A stretch of 64,000 nt of DNA from WVYX01 sp039586815 (GCA_039586815.1 JBDHJR010000003.1:1-64000), one strand, 5' to 3'. Positions 26,604 to 35,669 are shown, counted from the first letter of the stretch. Numbers and translations: made by a program. The notes: a model not told the origin generated them from the letters alone.

Positions 26604-28562
26604 CTACCGAGGCTCGACCAAGAGATAGCCCATCATCTCGAGGTGCAGAGCCGAGCAGAACTCCGTGCAGTAGAACGGGAAGACGCCCGCCCGGTCGGCG
26701 ACGAACTCTACCGTCTGAGCCTCACCCGGCTCGAGACTCAGGTTGATGTTGTACTTGGCGATCCCGAATCCGTGGGTGGCGTCGTGCGCCTGCTCGATGC
26801 TCGTGATGTTGATGCGCACCCTGTCGCCCTGCCGCACCCTGATGTACTCGGGCGTGAAGTGGCTGCGGATGGCGGTCATGTTCACCGTGACCTGGTTGCC
26901 GCGGCGGCGGACGCCTTCCTGCCCGCCCATCACGGCGTCTGGCGACGCCGCCATGGTGTTGGGCGAGTAGCCCACCTCGGGGTAGACCTGGAAGGGCTCC
27001 AGCTTGTCGGCCTTGATGATCTGGGCGTAGTGCGGCTCCCCGATGCCGATCGGCATGTCGTAGAGGAGCTGCATCTCGTCGCCCGAGATGTCGATGAGCT
27101 GGAAGTTCTGCGGTAGCAGCGGTCCCACGGGATTGAACCGGTCGAGCGACCATTTGTTCATTGCCACCAGGTACTTGCCGTCCGGCGACTTGGTGTCGCC
27201 CTCGGCCGCCGCCAGGTGGCCCACGTTGTAGTGCACGCCGATGTCGTCAGCCACGGCCAGAGGCTCGAGGCACCACTTGGTCACCTTGGTGTCCAGGAAG
27301 ATCGACGTGTATGCGCAGCCCTTGTCGTCATACTGGGTGTGCAGCGGGCCGAGCCCCACCTCGAGCTGGCCATCGATGACCGAAGCAAAGTCGATAATCG
27401 GAATGCCGTAAGGATCGGTGTCGGCGAACTCCCGATCGTTGATCGCTTGCTGGATCTTCTCCCAGGAGTACACGGTGACGTGCGGGTCCAGCTTGCCCGA
27501 CACGACAATGAACCGGCCGTCCGGTGTTACGTCGGCGCCGTGCGGACTCTTGGGTTCCGGTACCAGGAACAGGATGCCCTCATCCACAGCCACGCTAATC
27601 GGGATGACGCGCTGGCCGTTGCGCGTACGGGTCTTGCCCGGCTGCGCCGCGATCTCGGCAGCGCGTTCCCAATTGATGATGTGCATGTAGTCCATGTCGT
27701 TGGCGGACGCCCCGCTCTCGAACGGTGGGTTGCCGTCCTCCACACCGCCCGTGGCCATCTCGGCATTAAACGAGTTGAGGAACGCCCAGCCGGTGGACGG
27801 GCCCTTCCCGGCGTCCGACAGGTCATGCCAGTAGGGCGGCAGCTCCATCGAGAAGCTCTGCGACTCGTCGATGCGGCCGCTGGCGCGGTCGAACTTCCAC
27901 AGCGTGACCAGACCGCGGTAATCCTGCTCGTAGCGGTCGGCGTCCGCGTAGTCGGTCCACAGAGGAATCGAGTACTGCGCCGCCTCGATCACGTACTCGG
28001 TGTTGGGCGTGACGAATGCTCCACCGTGGTTGGTGCCCATGTTCTCGTTCGTGACGATCTGCTTGGTCTCGAAGTCGCGCAGGTCGATCACCGCGATACG
28101 GGGGTTCGCCTTGTCGTTGATGAACAGGAAGTCGCCGTCATAGTCGGCGTCCGTCTCGGACAGGGCGGGATGGTGCGTGTCCCCCCAGGAGATGTCGTGC
28201 CCAGCCATGCTGCCGCTCGCCAGCAGCTCCTTGTGCTCGTCCGCACCGTAGCCGAAGCCCTGCCACGGCTCGGGCGTGAACGCGGCGATCACCTTGAGCA
28301 GCCGCATGGAGGGAATCCCGATGACCATGACTTGTCCCGAGTGGCCCCCCGATGAGAACATCACGTACTCGTCGAACCGGCCGGTGGGCTGGTACGTCTT
28401 CACCGCCGCCAGCACGTCGGCGTCGGTGAGGCCGCGCTCCCGCGCCACCGAGCCGATGTCGGCGGAACCACCCGGTCCGGCGCAGGACCCCAGTCCTGCC
28501 ACAGCGACTACCGCCGCCGCCGCGGCGAAAGTCAGCGGCCAGAAGTAACGTTTGGATCGCAT
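26604..28562 (-). CDS. nosZ: Nitrous oxide reductase, clade II (Sec/lipoprotein-type)
   Basis: A 652-residue N2O reductase that reduces nitrous oxide to dinitrogen in the periplasm. The C-terminal cupredoxin domain ends with the CuA motif FYCTEFCSALHLEMMGY. The N-terminal seven-bladed propeller carries the CuZ-type His motifs (GDTHHPALSE, GPLHTQYDD). The signal is of Sec type with a lipobox (GLGSC), not twin-arginine, which marks clade II NosZ. GAGGAG precedes the ATG. It heads the operon nosZ-membrane protein-nosD-nosF-nosY. Confidence 0.97.
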   Translation of the reverse strand: MRSKRYFWPLTFAAAAAVVAVAGLGSCAGPGGSADIGSVARERGLTDADVLAAVKTYQPTGRFDEYVMFSSGGHSGQVMVIGIPSMRLLKVIAAFTPEPWQGFGYGADEHKELLASGSMAGHDISWGDTHHPALSETDADYDGDFLFINDKANPRIAVIDLRDFETKQIVTNENMGTNHGGAFVTPNTEYVIEAAQYSIPLWTDYADADRYEQDYRGLVTLWKFDRASGRIDESQSFSMELPPYWHDLSDAGKGPSTGWAFLNSFNAEMATGGVEDGNPPFESGASANDMDYMHIINWERAAEIAAQPGKTRTRNGQRVIPISVAVDEGILFLVPEPKSPHGADVTPDGRFIVVSGKLDPHVTVYSWEKIQQAINDREFADTDPYGIPIIDFASVIDGQLEVGLGPLHTQYDDKGCAYTSIFLDTKVTKWCLEPLAVADDIGVHYNVGHLAAAEGDTKSPDGKYLVAMNKWSLDRFNPVGPLLPQNFQLIDISGDEMQLLYDMPIGIGEPHYAQIIKADKLEPFQVYPEVGYSPNTMAASPDAVMGGQEGVRRRGNQVTVNMTAIRSHFTPEYIRVRQGDRVRINITSIEQAHDATHGFGIAKYNINLSLEPGEAQTVEFVADRAGVFPFYCTEFCSALHLEMMGYLLVEPR

Positions 28563-28672
28563 GAGGCTGCTCCTCGATGATGCTAAGTGGTTGTAGTAAA
28601 CTGGCTTATCGCATATGTGACACGCCCGGGCGCCGCCTGGCGCGCCGTTCGATTGCCCTTAGTCCGGGGTGC

Positions 28673-28722
28673 TTGCCGAACCAAGAATACGATATTAACA
28701 TGAAGTTATCGTGAATCTACAA
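28673..28722. promoter_or_regulatory. Face-to-face nosZ / Rrf2 promoters with a dyad
   Basis: Plus strand toward Rrf2: TTGCCG (28673-28678), 17 bases, TAACAT (28696-28701). Minus strand toward nosZ: TTGTAG (28717-28722), 18 bases, TTAATA (28693-28698). The two -10 regions overlap an AT-rich dyad, CGATA-N12-TATCG (28690-28711). This is where an NsrR-like repressor could control both directions. The motif matches are moderate. Confidence 0.35.
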
Positions 28723-28765
28723 CTAGGCCAGTCCCCCGCAACCCCCCACCCGGCAGGAGGCGTCC

Positions 28766-29197
28766 ATGCTCTCCGGGACCGCTGAGTACGCGCTGCGCGC
28801 GGTGGTGTGTCTGGCCCGCCAGCCCGACGGCCAGTCAGCCCGCGCCAACGATCTGGCGGAAGCGACCGGCGTACCCCGGAACTACCTGGGCAAGATCCTC
28901 CATGACCTGGTACGGGCCGGGATCCTCGAGTCCGCGAGGGGCAAGAAGGGGGGGTTCAAGCTGGCGGTGCGGCCCGAGGACCTCACGCTGCTGCAAGTGG
29001 TGTCGCTATTCGACAACATCGGAGTGGGTGCGGAGCGGCGCTGCCTCATGGGGCGGCCGGAGTGCGGTGGTGCCGATCCTTGCCCGGTACACCACCGCTG
29101 GAAAGATGCTTCCGAGGCGATCTCCAGCTTCTTCGAAGAGACCACCGTGGGGGACGTGCTCAGCGACGAGCGGCGGGAAGGCAAGCCGGTCGCGTAG
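28766..29197 (+). CDS. Rrf2-family regulator, NsrR-like
   Basis: A 143-residue Rrf2 winged-helix regulator. The helix-turn-helix spans about residues 25-50 (ANDLAEATGVPRNYLGKIL). Three cysteines, Cys93, Cys100 and Cys106 (CLMGRPECGGADPC), have near-NsrR spacing for an iron-sulphur cluster, so nitric oxide or redox sensing is likely. It is divergent from nosZ, a placement that suggests direct control of the nos operon. GGAGG precedes the ATG. IscR and CymR are alternative subfamilies; the cysteine pattern and context favour NsrR. Confidence 0.85.
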   Translation: MLSGTAEYALRAVVCLARQPDGQSARANDLAEATGVPRNYLGKILHDLVRAGILESARGKKGGFKLAVRPEDLTLLQVVSLFDNIGVGAERRCLMGRPECGGADPCPVHHRWKDASEAISSFFEETTVGDVLSDERREGKPVA

Positions 29198-29206
29198 TGC
29201 CGCTAG

Positions 29207-29228
29207 CGGCGGGCTCCGGGGCCCGCCG
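29207..29228. terminator. GC-rich hairpin between Rrf2 and cytochrome genes
   Basis: Inverted repeat CGGCGGGC / GCCCGCCG around a 6-base loop, ten bases after the Rrf2 stop. No T-run follows on either strand, so it may be a weak bidirectional terminator or an mRNA 3' end structure. Confidence 0.4.
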
Positions 29229-29246
29229 CATTCTGATCTGATTGCC

Positions 29247-29669
29247 CTACTGACGCAGGAACTCGTAGATCGCCCGCGCCTCCTGCTCCGTCGTGCCCAT
29301 ATACACCATGGGAGTCATGTACTCGGCGAGCATCTGCTTGGCCGCGTCGTCGTTCTGCAGCATGGAGTCGGGCTTTAGCACCATCGCCATGAACCACTCG
29401 TAGCTGCGGCGCTCGGTAACGCCCTCGAGGTCGGGGCCGGTGAGCTGACCGCCACCCACCGTGTGGCACCCGATGCAGCCCTTCTGCTGGAAGGCGGTCT
29501 CGCCCTCCCTCGCCAACGCCGCGTCGACCGCTCCGGTCGGAGCCTCCACCGGAGCCGCCTCCATCGCGGGCGTGCTCTCCGCCGCCTCTTCCGCCGGCGC
29601 TCCCTCACCGCCGCCGCATCCGAACGCCAGCACCACCATCATCAGAAACGCACTATTCCGCATCTTCAT
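29247..29669 (-). CDS. Lipoprotein c-type cytochrome (nos-associated)
   Basis: A 140-residue monohaem cytochrome. It has a lipobox signal (AFLMMVVLAFGC), an Ala/Glu/Pro-rich linker (about residues 20-50) and one CIGCH haem site with GPDLEG and a downstream Met-rich region (VYMGTTEQEARAIYEFL) for the axial Met. It would be tethered to a membrane facing the periplasm. Clade II nos clusters commonly encode such cytochromes as electron donors to NosZ; here that role is inferred from position next to the Rrf2-nosZ block. Confidence 0.88.
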   Translation of the reverse strand: MKMRNSAFLMMVVLAFGCGGGEGAPAEEAAESTPAMEAAPVEAPTGAVDAALAREGETAFQQKGCIGCHTVGGGQLTGPDLEGVTERRSYEWFMAMVLKPDSMLQNDDAAKQMLAEYMTPMVYMGTTEQEARAIYEFLRQ

Positions 29670-29797
29670 CGCCCTGGTTGAGTTCCCGTAGCTACTCGAT
29701 GCGGGTGTCTGTTGCCCCGCATTCCGTGACAGGCTACAAACTTCGCGAGTGGATGGCCGGATGTGAAGGGGTCGTCGACGATGGACGGGAACGAAAA

Positions 29798-29827
29798 GGG
29801 GAACGGCACGTTTCCGTACCGCTCCCC
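29798..29827 (-). terminator. Rho-independent terminator of the second cytochrome c gene
   Basis: On the minus strand a 13-base stem (two G:T pairs) with a GAAA tetraloop is followed by TTTTCG. It starts 21 bases after the stop at 29849. Confidence 0.85.
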
Positions 29828-29848
29828 CGGTATCTTCCCTGCGGGAGC

Positions 29849-30229
29849 CTACCCGTTACTCAAGCTCCACACATACGCCGTCACCGCCTCGAGCTGCTCG
29901 TCGGAAAGCGCGCTCCCTCCCTTGGGTGGCATTACGGTGCCCGACGACGACTTGTCGGAACTGACCCCCTCGACGATCGACTTGAGGATGCCTGCAAAGC
30001 TGCCGTCGCTGTGCAGCCATTCGTCGTCCGTGAGATCCGCACCCAGGTTGGGGATGCCCTTCCCGCTCGCTCCGTGGCAGGCGCCGCACAGTCCCGCGCC
30101 CTTGAACAGGTTCTCGCCCTCGGCTATCGCCTCTGGAGTAACCGCCTCCGGCCTTTCCTGAGCCGCCGCAGTGCTCCACAGCGTGAGCGCGCAAGCCGCC
30201 AGCACCAATCGACCGAGTGTTCGCCGCAT
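29849..30229 (-). CDS. Periplasmic c-type cytochrome
   Basis: A 126-residue class I cytochrome c with a cleavable signal (to about residue 22, STAAAQ). It has one CGACH haem site followed by the GxxGKGIPNLG pattern, VMPPKGG (axial Met) and the C-terminal helix EQLEAVTAYVWSLS. It is separated from the lipoprotein cytochrome by a strong terminator, so the two are not one transcript. It is probably an electron carrier to NosZ or an oxidase. Confidence 0.88.
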   Translation of the reverse strand: MRRTLGRLVLAACALTLWSTAAAQERPEAVTPEAIAEGENLFKGAGLCGACHGASGKGIPNLGADLTDDEWLHSDGSFAGILKSIVEGVSSDKSSSGTVMPPKGGSALSDEQLEAVTAYVWSLSNG

Positions 30230-30332
30230 GAACCCCTCCAAGATCGTCAAAACGCCGTTGAGGGCCTGAGCTTCAGCGACTTGAAACTACGATGCACCAT
30301 GTGGCCGGCGCCAGCCGGCTCCCGGCGGGGCG

Positions 30333-30551
30333 CTAGTCGTGCTGGGGATGTGACGGATGGGTACTACTACGGCCGAGCAGATCGTATATCGGGCAGTGCC
30401 GCGTCAGGGCCGTCGCGGCGAGCAGGATCGCGCAAAGAGCCGCGCCCAGGGAGACGATCGTCTCCTGATTCAAGATGACGGCGACCAGGAGACACGCCAC
30501 CGCAAGCCCCCCCCGAATCACCGCATCCGCCTTCCCCACGTTGTTGCGCAT
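30333..30551 (-). CDS. Small DUF2892/YgaP-like membrane protein
   Basis: A 72-residue protein with two helices (AVIRGGLAVACLLVAVIL and LGAALCAILLAATALT) followed by the short motif RHCPIYDLLG seen in the DUF2892 family and in the tail of YgaP-type rhodaneses. It often accompanies redox or sulfur genes. No rhodanese domain is present here. It stands alone between the cytochrome and kinase genes. Confidence 0.75.
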   Translation of the reverse strand: MRNNVGKADAVIRGGLAVACLLVAVILNQETIVSLGAALCAILLAATALTRHCPIYDLLGRSSTHPSHPQHD

Positions 30552-30662
30552 CGTCTCCTGGCCTCCCGTACTCGGCGCAGGATAGACGCGGCTCCATGAA
30601 GCGAGCCGTAACCCGGCGTGAAGGAGCTGTGGCGCTAATGTGAAGAATTGCTGAAAAACGGC

Positions 30663-32057
30663 TCAGGATACGGCTGCTGTAACTCGCGGCAGTCGAAGGG
30701 TGATCCCCAGGCCACCGTGGGTGCTGCGGGCGGCCTCGATCGTACCGCCGTGGGCGGCGACGATCGCCGCGACCACGGTGAGACCCAGCCCCGCTACGCC
30801 GCCGCGGGAGCGGGCCCCGTCGCTGCGGTAAAAGCGCTCGAACAGGTGTGGCAGCGACCCATCGTCAATGCCCGGACCATCGTCATCCACCCCTACCGTC
30901 ACCCACGAGTCGTCTACTGCCACGCCGAGAAGCACCTTGCTTCCCTCGGGCGTGTGTTTGATGCCGTTGTCGAGCAGATGGTCCAACGCGACGCCCAGCA
31001 TCTGAGCGTCCACCGGCGCGACCGCTTCGTGGTCGGCGCTGCAGAACTGGATCTCCCGCTCTCCGCACCTTCCCCTCGCGCTGCCCACGGCGCGCTCGGC
31101 CAGGGCGGCCACGTCGCGCTCGATGCGCTCCGGTACGAGGGTGCCCGCGTCGAGCCGGGCCAGCAGCACGAGCGAGTTGCTCAGTGAGGCAAGATGGTCA
31201 ACCTCCTCGAGCACCGACGTGAGAATCGCCCGGTATTCGTCGGGGTGGCGGTCGCCACGCAGAGCTACCTCCAGCTCGCCGCGCATGGCCGTGAGCGGCG
31301 TCTTGAGATCGTGCCCAGCGTCGGCGATCATGCGGCGCTGCGTCTCGAAGGCCCGGTCTAGCCGGTCCAGCATCCCGTTGAGCACCGCGATGAGACCGGC
31401 GAACTCCTGGATGTCGGCATGCTCGGTGATGCGCCTGCCGGTTTCCGCCGGTCCGATCCTGCTCGCCTGCTCGGTGATCTCGACCACTGGCTCCACGCTC
31501 GAGCCGGCGAGCCAACCTGCTCCCAGCCAACTGGCCACGGTCCCGAGCAGTACTGTGCCGAGCAGTAGGAGCAGCACCTCCCGGTTGGCTGCGGCCAGCG
31601 GAGTCAGAGACGCTGCCACCTGTATTACCACCGGCTGTGCATGATCCCTCACTTGTGCCGCCCAGTAGAAGCACCGCACCCTGTGGTCGCCCCACTCCTG
31701 GGTGACCCATACCTGCTGGCCTGCCATTGCCCGCGCGAAGCTCGCCGTGTCGATCGGGAGGCTGGTGGAGAGCGGCGCGTTGGCGGAGACGACTGCCCCG
31801 AGCGAGGTGCGCACAACTACGAATCGGTTCACCGTCTCGATGAACTGGGCCACGTCCACGGGTTCGGAGTGCTCGGCGATGGGAAACCCCGCCGCCAGCG
31901 CGTCCTTCTCGGTGTGTGCCGACGCGGCGAGCCCCCGGTCCAGCTCTTCCCGCAGAATGCGCTGTGCACCCAGGTAGGCCCACAGGGCTATCAGCAGGAG
32001 GGCGAAGAAGATTGTGAGAGAGAACCGCACGGCGAGCGTGCGGCGCAGGGAGTACAT
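30663..32057 (-). CDS. Two-component sensor histidine kinase
   Basis: A 464-residue membrane kinase. Helices at about 10-30 and 160-185 flank a periplasmic domain of about 130 residues; then come HAMP, HisKA (ADAGHDLKTPLTAM) and HATPase (LLDNGIKHTP, DDGPGI, GLGLTVV). The arrangement matches the OmpR-partner kinases of the heavy-metal/QseC type. Its ATG overlaps the response regulator stop (TGATG), so the two are co-transcribed. The stimulus is unknown; neighbouring cytochrome genes do not prove a link. Confidence 0.9.
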   Translation of the reverse strand: MYSLRRTLAVRFSLTIFFALLLIALWAYLGAQRILREELDRGLAASAHTEKDALAAGFPIAEHSEPVDVAQFIETVNRFVVVRTSLGAVVSANAPLSTSLPIDTASFARAMAGQQVWVTQEWGDHRVRCFYWAAQVRDHAQPVVIQVAASLTPLAAANREVLLLLLGTVLLGTVASWLGAGWLAGSSVEPVVEITEQASRIGPAETGRRITEHADIQEFAGLIAVLNGMLDRLDRAFETQRRMIADAGHDLKTPLTAMRGELEVALRGDRHPDEYRAILTSVLEEVDHLASLSNSLVLLARLDAGTLVPERIERDVAALAERAVGSARGRCGEREIQFCSADHEAVAPVDAQMLGVALDHLLDNGIKHTPEGSKVLLGVAVDDSWVTVGVDDDGPGIDDGSLPHLFERFYRSDGARSRGGVAGLGLTVVAAIVAAHGGTIEAARSTHGGLGITLRLPRVTAAVS

Positions 32058-32740
32058 CAGTCTCGGTCGCCGGTCAACTTCAAGCAGAAGCCGACGCCCC
32101 GCACGGTTTGAACGAACCCGTCGTAGCCGGCCTCGCGTAGCTTGCGGCGCAGGTTTCCGACGTGCACGTCGACGACGTTGCTCTCCGGGTCGAAGTGCAT
32201 GTCCCAGACCTTCTCCAGCAGCTCCGTGCGGCGCACCACGTCCTCGGGGTGCAGCATGAAGTGCTCGAGCAGTTGGAACTCGCGGGGTGTGAGGTCGAGC
32301 TCGGCCTCGCCGGCCCAGGCCTTGTGCTTCAGCCGGTCGAGCTCGAGAGGGCCATAGGACAGGCGGTCGAGCCGCGCCGCGCCGCCGCGCCGCACCAGGG
32401 CCCGCAGTCGGGCGAGCAGCTCATCGAACTTGAACGGCTTGGTGAGGTAGTCGTCGGCTCCCGCGTCGAGACCGCGCACCACGTCCTCCGTCGCGTCCCG
32501 TGCCGTGAGCATGAGGATGGGGGTATTGCGTCCCTCCCGCCGCAACTCGGCGGCGACCTGCAGCCCGTTCTTCTTGGGCAACATCAGGTCGAGCAGGATC
32601 GCATCGTAGTCGTTGATGTGCGCGAAGACGGTGGCCTCCTCACCATCCTTGGCGACATCCACGGCATAGCCCTCCTCACGGAGGCCCATTTCGATGAATC
32701 CCGCGACCTTCCGGTCGTCCTCGACCACGAGAATCCGCAT
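32057..32740 (-). CDS. OmpR/PhoB-family response regulator
   Basis: A 227-residue regulator. The receiver domain (1-115) has the acidic pair EDD, phospho-acceptor Asp in AILLDLMLPKKNG and the Lys in LTKPFKFDE. The winged-helix DNA-binding domain (about 128-222) contains LTPREFQLLEHFMLHPEDVV and VDVHVGNLRRKL. It pairs with the kinase gene that overlaps it downstream. Closest subfamily by motif is the CusR/CopR type, but target genes cannot be stated. Confidence 0.92.
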   Translation of the reverse strand: MRILVVEDDRKVAGFIEMGLREEGYAVDVAKDGEEATVFAHINDYDAILLDLMLPKKNGLQVAAELRREGRNTPILMLTARDATEDVVRGLDAGADDYLTKPFKFDELLARLRALVRRGGAARLDRLSYGPLELDRLKHKAWAGEAELDLTPREFQLLEHFMLHPEDVVRRTELLEKVWDMHFDPESNVVDVHVGNLRRKLREAGYDGFVQTVRGVGFCLKLTGDRD

Positions 32741-32800
32741 AGCGGTTGAACCCTAGCGGAAGTCCGCTAACTCGTTGTTAAACAGACTGTTAACTCTTCT

Positions 32801-34045
32801 TTATGAAGCATCCTCGAGGCTACGGGGGATCTGGAGGGTGAACCGGGCGCCATGGCCGAGGGTGCTCTCTACCCGCAGATCGCCGCCCAGCAGCCTGGCC
32901 AGCTTGCGGGACAGCGCGAGCCCCAGTCCCGTGCCGCGCTCGGTCTCCCTGCCGGCCCGCTCGAACGCCTCGAAGATCACGGCCTGAGCCTCCGGTGCGA
33001 TGCCCTCACCGTTGTCCACCACGTCGAACCGCAGGGTCTCGTCTTCGCAGCGGAGCTCGACGTGAATCACGTCTTCCGCTGGTGAGTGGCGCACGGCGTT
33101 GGTCAGCAGGTTGATGATGATCTGCCGGACCCGCTGCGGGTCGGTGCGGCTGAGCACCGGGTCGTCGGGACCGGAGAGCCGGATGCGGATGCCGCGCCGC
33201 TCGGCCGCCGGCTCCACGGTCGCCACCGATTCCTGGATCACCGTCCAGATGTCCACTTCCTTGACGATGGGCTCGAGCCTGTCGGCTTCGAGGCGGCTCA
33301 GGTCGAGGAGGTCTTCCAGCAGCGTGAGCGCGCGCTCCGCTGACTCCTGCACCTCGAGCGCCGACCGGGGCGTGTCGGGTGCAGTCTTGCGGATCCACAG
33401 CTCCGTCCAGCCGTGCACAGCCGTGAGCGCGTTGCGCAACTCGTGATTTGTCATCGCGAAGAAGCGCTCCCTCGAGTGGTGCAGCGAGCGAAGCTGGGTC
33501 AGCAGGTCCTCGCGCTCGGCGAAGTAGCGTGCGTTCTCTACGGCAACGGCCGCATGTGCCGCCAGCATTACGGCGAAGGACTCATCCTGGACCGTGAACT
33601 CCGGCTCCCCGACCTTGTCGGCCAGGTAGAGGTTCCCGATTGCGCCGGTGCGACCGACGATCGGGACACCGAGGAAGGAGCGCATGTGCGGATGGTGATC
33701 GGGGAAGCCGTAGGCTCGCGGGTCGCGGCTCACATCCTTCACGCGCATGGGGCGCGGGTCAGTGATGAGCGCGCCCAACACGCCTTTGCCTTTGGGGGCG
33801 TCTCCGATCATCGAGTGCTGGGCCTCGGGGAGCCCGCTGGCGACGAACGTCTCGAGGGCGGAACCGTCTATGGAGAGCACGCCGAGCGCCGAGTACCGCG
33901 CGCCGATGACCTCGCGGGCGGAGTCGACTACGGACTGAAGCACCTTGTCCAGCTCGTGTTCAGCGGTGATCTGCGTAGTAGCCCGTGAAAGGCGCTCAAC
34001 CCGCTGCCAGATCTCGCTGAACTCGATTCGGGAGGTCGAGGACAT
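32801..34045 (-). CDS. GAF-domain sensor histidine kinase
   Basis: A 414-residue soluble kinase. The GAF domain spans about residues 25-175 (ARYSALGVLSIDG, FLGVPIVGRTGAIGNLYLAD), HisKA about 190-260 (FAMTNHELRNALTAVHGW) and HATPase about 300-405 (INLLTNAVRHSP, DNGEGI, GTGLGLALSRKLA). The GAF region resembles DevS/DosS-type sensors, which can bind haem, but I cannot assign a ligand. No response regulator is adjacent apart from the OmpR gene 61 bases downstream. Confidence 0.88.
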   Translation of the reverse strand: MSSTSRIEFSEIWQRVERLSRATTQITAEHELDKVLQSVVDSAREVIGARYSALGVLSIDGSALETFVASGLPEAQHSMIGDAPKGKGVLGALITDPRPMRVKDVSRDPRAYGFPDHHPHMRSFLGVPIVGRTGAIGNLYLADKVGEPEFTVQDESFAVMLAAHAAVAVENARYFAEREDLLTQLRSLHHSRERFFAMTNHELRNALTAVHGWTELWIRKTAPDTPRSALEVQESAERALTLLEDLLDLSRLEADRLEPIVKEVDIWTVIQESVATVEPAAERRGIRIRLSGPDDPVLSRTDPQRVRQIIINLLTNAVRHSPAEDVIHVELRCEDETLRFDVVDNGEGIAPEAQAVIFEAFERAGRETERGTGLGLALSRKLARLLGGDLRVESTLGHGARFTLQIPRSLEDAS

Positions 34046-34144
34046 ACCCCGACAACCTATTCGAGGCCCGAGTGCGGTGCCAGGCCTGTCGTGCGGCGCC
34101 GTGGAGCGGTACTCTGTCCCTACTCCCGATCGGAGCGACGCGTC

Positions 34145-34876
34145 TTGGATCCCACCATCACCGTCTTGGCTTATGCCTCTCTCGCGGCGGCGGCCGCCGC
34201 GCTCGGCGTGGTGCCCCTGCTGGTGCGGGAGCGCCTGCCGATAGCCTGGATCGGTTGGTCCAACGCGCTCGCCGCCGGGCTGATGCTGGGGGCTGCCTAC
34301 GCCCTGCTTCTAGTGGCGCTCGATCTCGGGTCCGGCCCGGGGGCAGGCGGAGCCCTGATCGGGATCGGCTTCGTCTACTGGACTCACGCCGCCTCGCGCA
34401 CCACCGAGCTGGAGCTCAACCGTCTGGAGGAGATGAGCCTGGATTACGGCTACAAGATCCTCCTGGTGAATACGCTGCACTCGTCGGCGGAGGGGGTGGC
34501 CATCGGCGCCGCAATGGCGGTGAACCTGCCGTTCGGGGCGCTGGTGGCTCTCGCGATAGCGGCGCACAACGTGCCCGAGGGCACAGTGCTGTCCTCTGTG
34601 CTCACCAGTCGCGGCGTGCGCCTGTCCGATGCGGCGGGGCTGGCGGTCGTCACCAACGTCACACAGGTGCTGCTCGCCGTGGTGACGTACGCGATCGTTG
34701 CGGCGGAGCTTGCAGTGCTTCCATGGGCACTGGGCGTGGCGGCGGGGGCCCTCGTATTTCTGGTGATGTTCGAGCTGCTGCCCGAGTGTTACCGCCAGGC
34801 CGGTCCCCGCAGCATCGCGCTCGTGACGATCGTGGCGATGGGTATCGTGGTGTTGCTGAGCGGGCGGGGGATCTGA
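34145..34876 (+). CDS. ZIP-family metal transporter (first of tandem pair)
   Basis: A 243-residue ZIP-type transporter with about eight helices. The metal-site motifs are NTLHSSAEGVAIG and AAHNVPEGT, the binuclear centre of ZIP helices 4 and 5. It imports divalent cations such as zinc or iron. No ATG lies at the right place; TTG at 34145, preceded by GGAG, starts just before the first helix. A short His-poor loop separates helices 3 and 4. Its stop overlaps the start of the second ZIP gene (TGATG). Confidence 0.82.
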   Translation: MDPTITVLAYASLAAAAAALGVVPLLVRERLPIAWIGWSNALAAGLMLGAAYALLLVALDLGSGPGAGGALIGIGFVYWTHAASRTTELELNRLEEMSLDYGYKILLVNTLHSSAEGVAIGAAMAVNLPFGALVALAIAAHNVPEGTVLSSVLTSRGVRLSDAAGLAVVTNVTQVLLAVVTYAIVAAELAVLPWALGVAAGALVFLVMFELLPECYRQAGPRSIALVTIVAMGIVVLLSGRGI

Positions 34877-35604
34877 TGGACGCCGTCGTACTGGTGTTCG
34901 GCTGCGGCTTGCTCACCGCCTTGGCCACGGGCCTCGGAGCTGTGCCGTTCGCGTTCGTGCGGACGGTCTCCAGCCGCACGCTGGCGTACAGCAATGCCCT
35001 CGCGTCCGGCCTCATGCTCGGGGCGAGCTTCGGACTCGTGGCCGAAGGCACCCGGTTCGGCGCGTGGCAGACGATCATGGGCGGGGTGGCGGGAGTGGCG
35101 TTCATACTGGTTACAGAGTGGTTCTTGCGGGAGAGGGACATTCAATTCGGGAAGGTGAAGGGGCACGGGGCACGCTCCATGGCGCTGATTCTGATCGTCA
35201 TGACCGTGCACTCGTTCGCCGAGGGTGTGGCCGTGGGCGTCTCGTTCGGGGGGGGCGCGACGCTGGCATTCGTCATCGTCGTGGCCATCGCGGTGCACAA
35301 CATACCTGAGGGCATAGCCATCAGCGCGGTGCTTCGCCCGCGTGGGATATCGGTCGCTCGCTGTGCCGGGTGGAGTGTCGTATCGTCGCTGCCCCAGCCG
35401 ATAATGGCCGTACCGGCGTACCTTGCCGTAGGCGCATTTGCGGTGCTGATGCCCTATGGCATCGGCTTCGCAGCGGGCGCGATGGTATTCATGGTGTTCG
35501 AGGAACTTCTCCCGGAAGCGTACGAGCGGGGGCGGAAGGCGGGTGTGGCGGCACTGGCGACGCTCACCCTGGTGGGGATGATGGTGTTTCAGCACTGGCT
35601 GTGA
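34876..35604 (+). CDS. ZIP-family metal transporter (second of tandem pair)
   Basis: A 242-residue ZIP protein with helices matching the first copy. Its motifs are MTVHSFAEGVAVG and AVHNIPEGIAISAVL. The two proteins are clearly related yet diverged, and are translated from overlapping frames, which suggests they are made in fixed ratio and may form a heteromer. ZIPs usually act as homodimers, so this is inference. A strong inverted repeat follows the stop. Confidence 0.85.
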   Translation: MDAVVLVFGCGLLTALATGLGAVPFAFVRTVSSRTLAYSNALASGLMLGASFGLVAEGTRFGAWQTIMGGVAGVAFILVTEWFLRERDIQFGKVKGHGARSMALILIVMTVHSFAEGVAVGVSFGGGATLAFVIVVAIAVHNIPEGIAISAVLRPRGISVARCAGWSVVSSLPQPIMAVPAYLAVGAFAVLMPYGIGFAAGAMVFMVFEELLPEAYERGRKAGVAALATLTLVGMMVFQHWL

Positions 35605-35613
35605 GGGCAACGA

Positions 35614-35644
35614 CTACGGGGAGCGCACTGTGCGCTCCCCGTAG
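35614..35644. terminator. Bidirectional terminator-like hairpin
   Basis: A perfect 15-base inverted repeat with a one-base centre, beginning CTACGGGGAGCGCAC. It is placed between the converging ZIP and oxidase operons. No strong T-run follows on either side. Confidence 0.75.
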
Positions 35645-35669
35645 TATGTACTCGATTTGAGCCGCCGGG

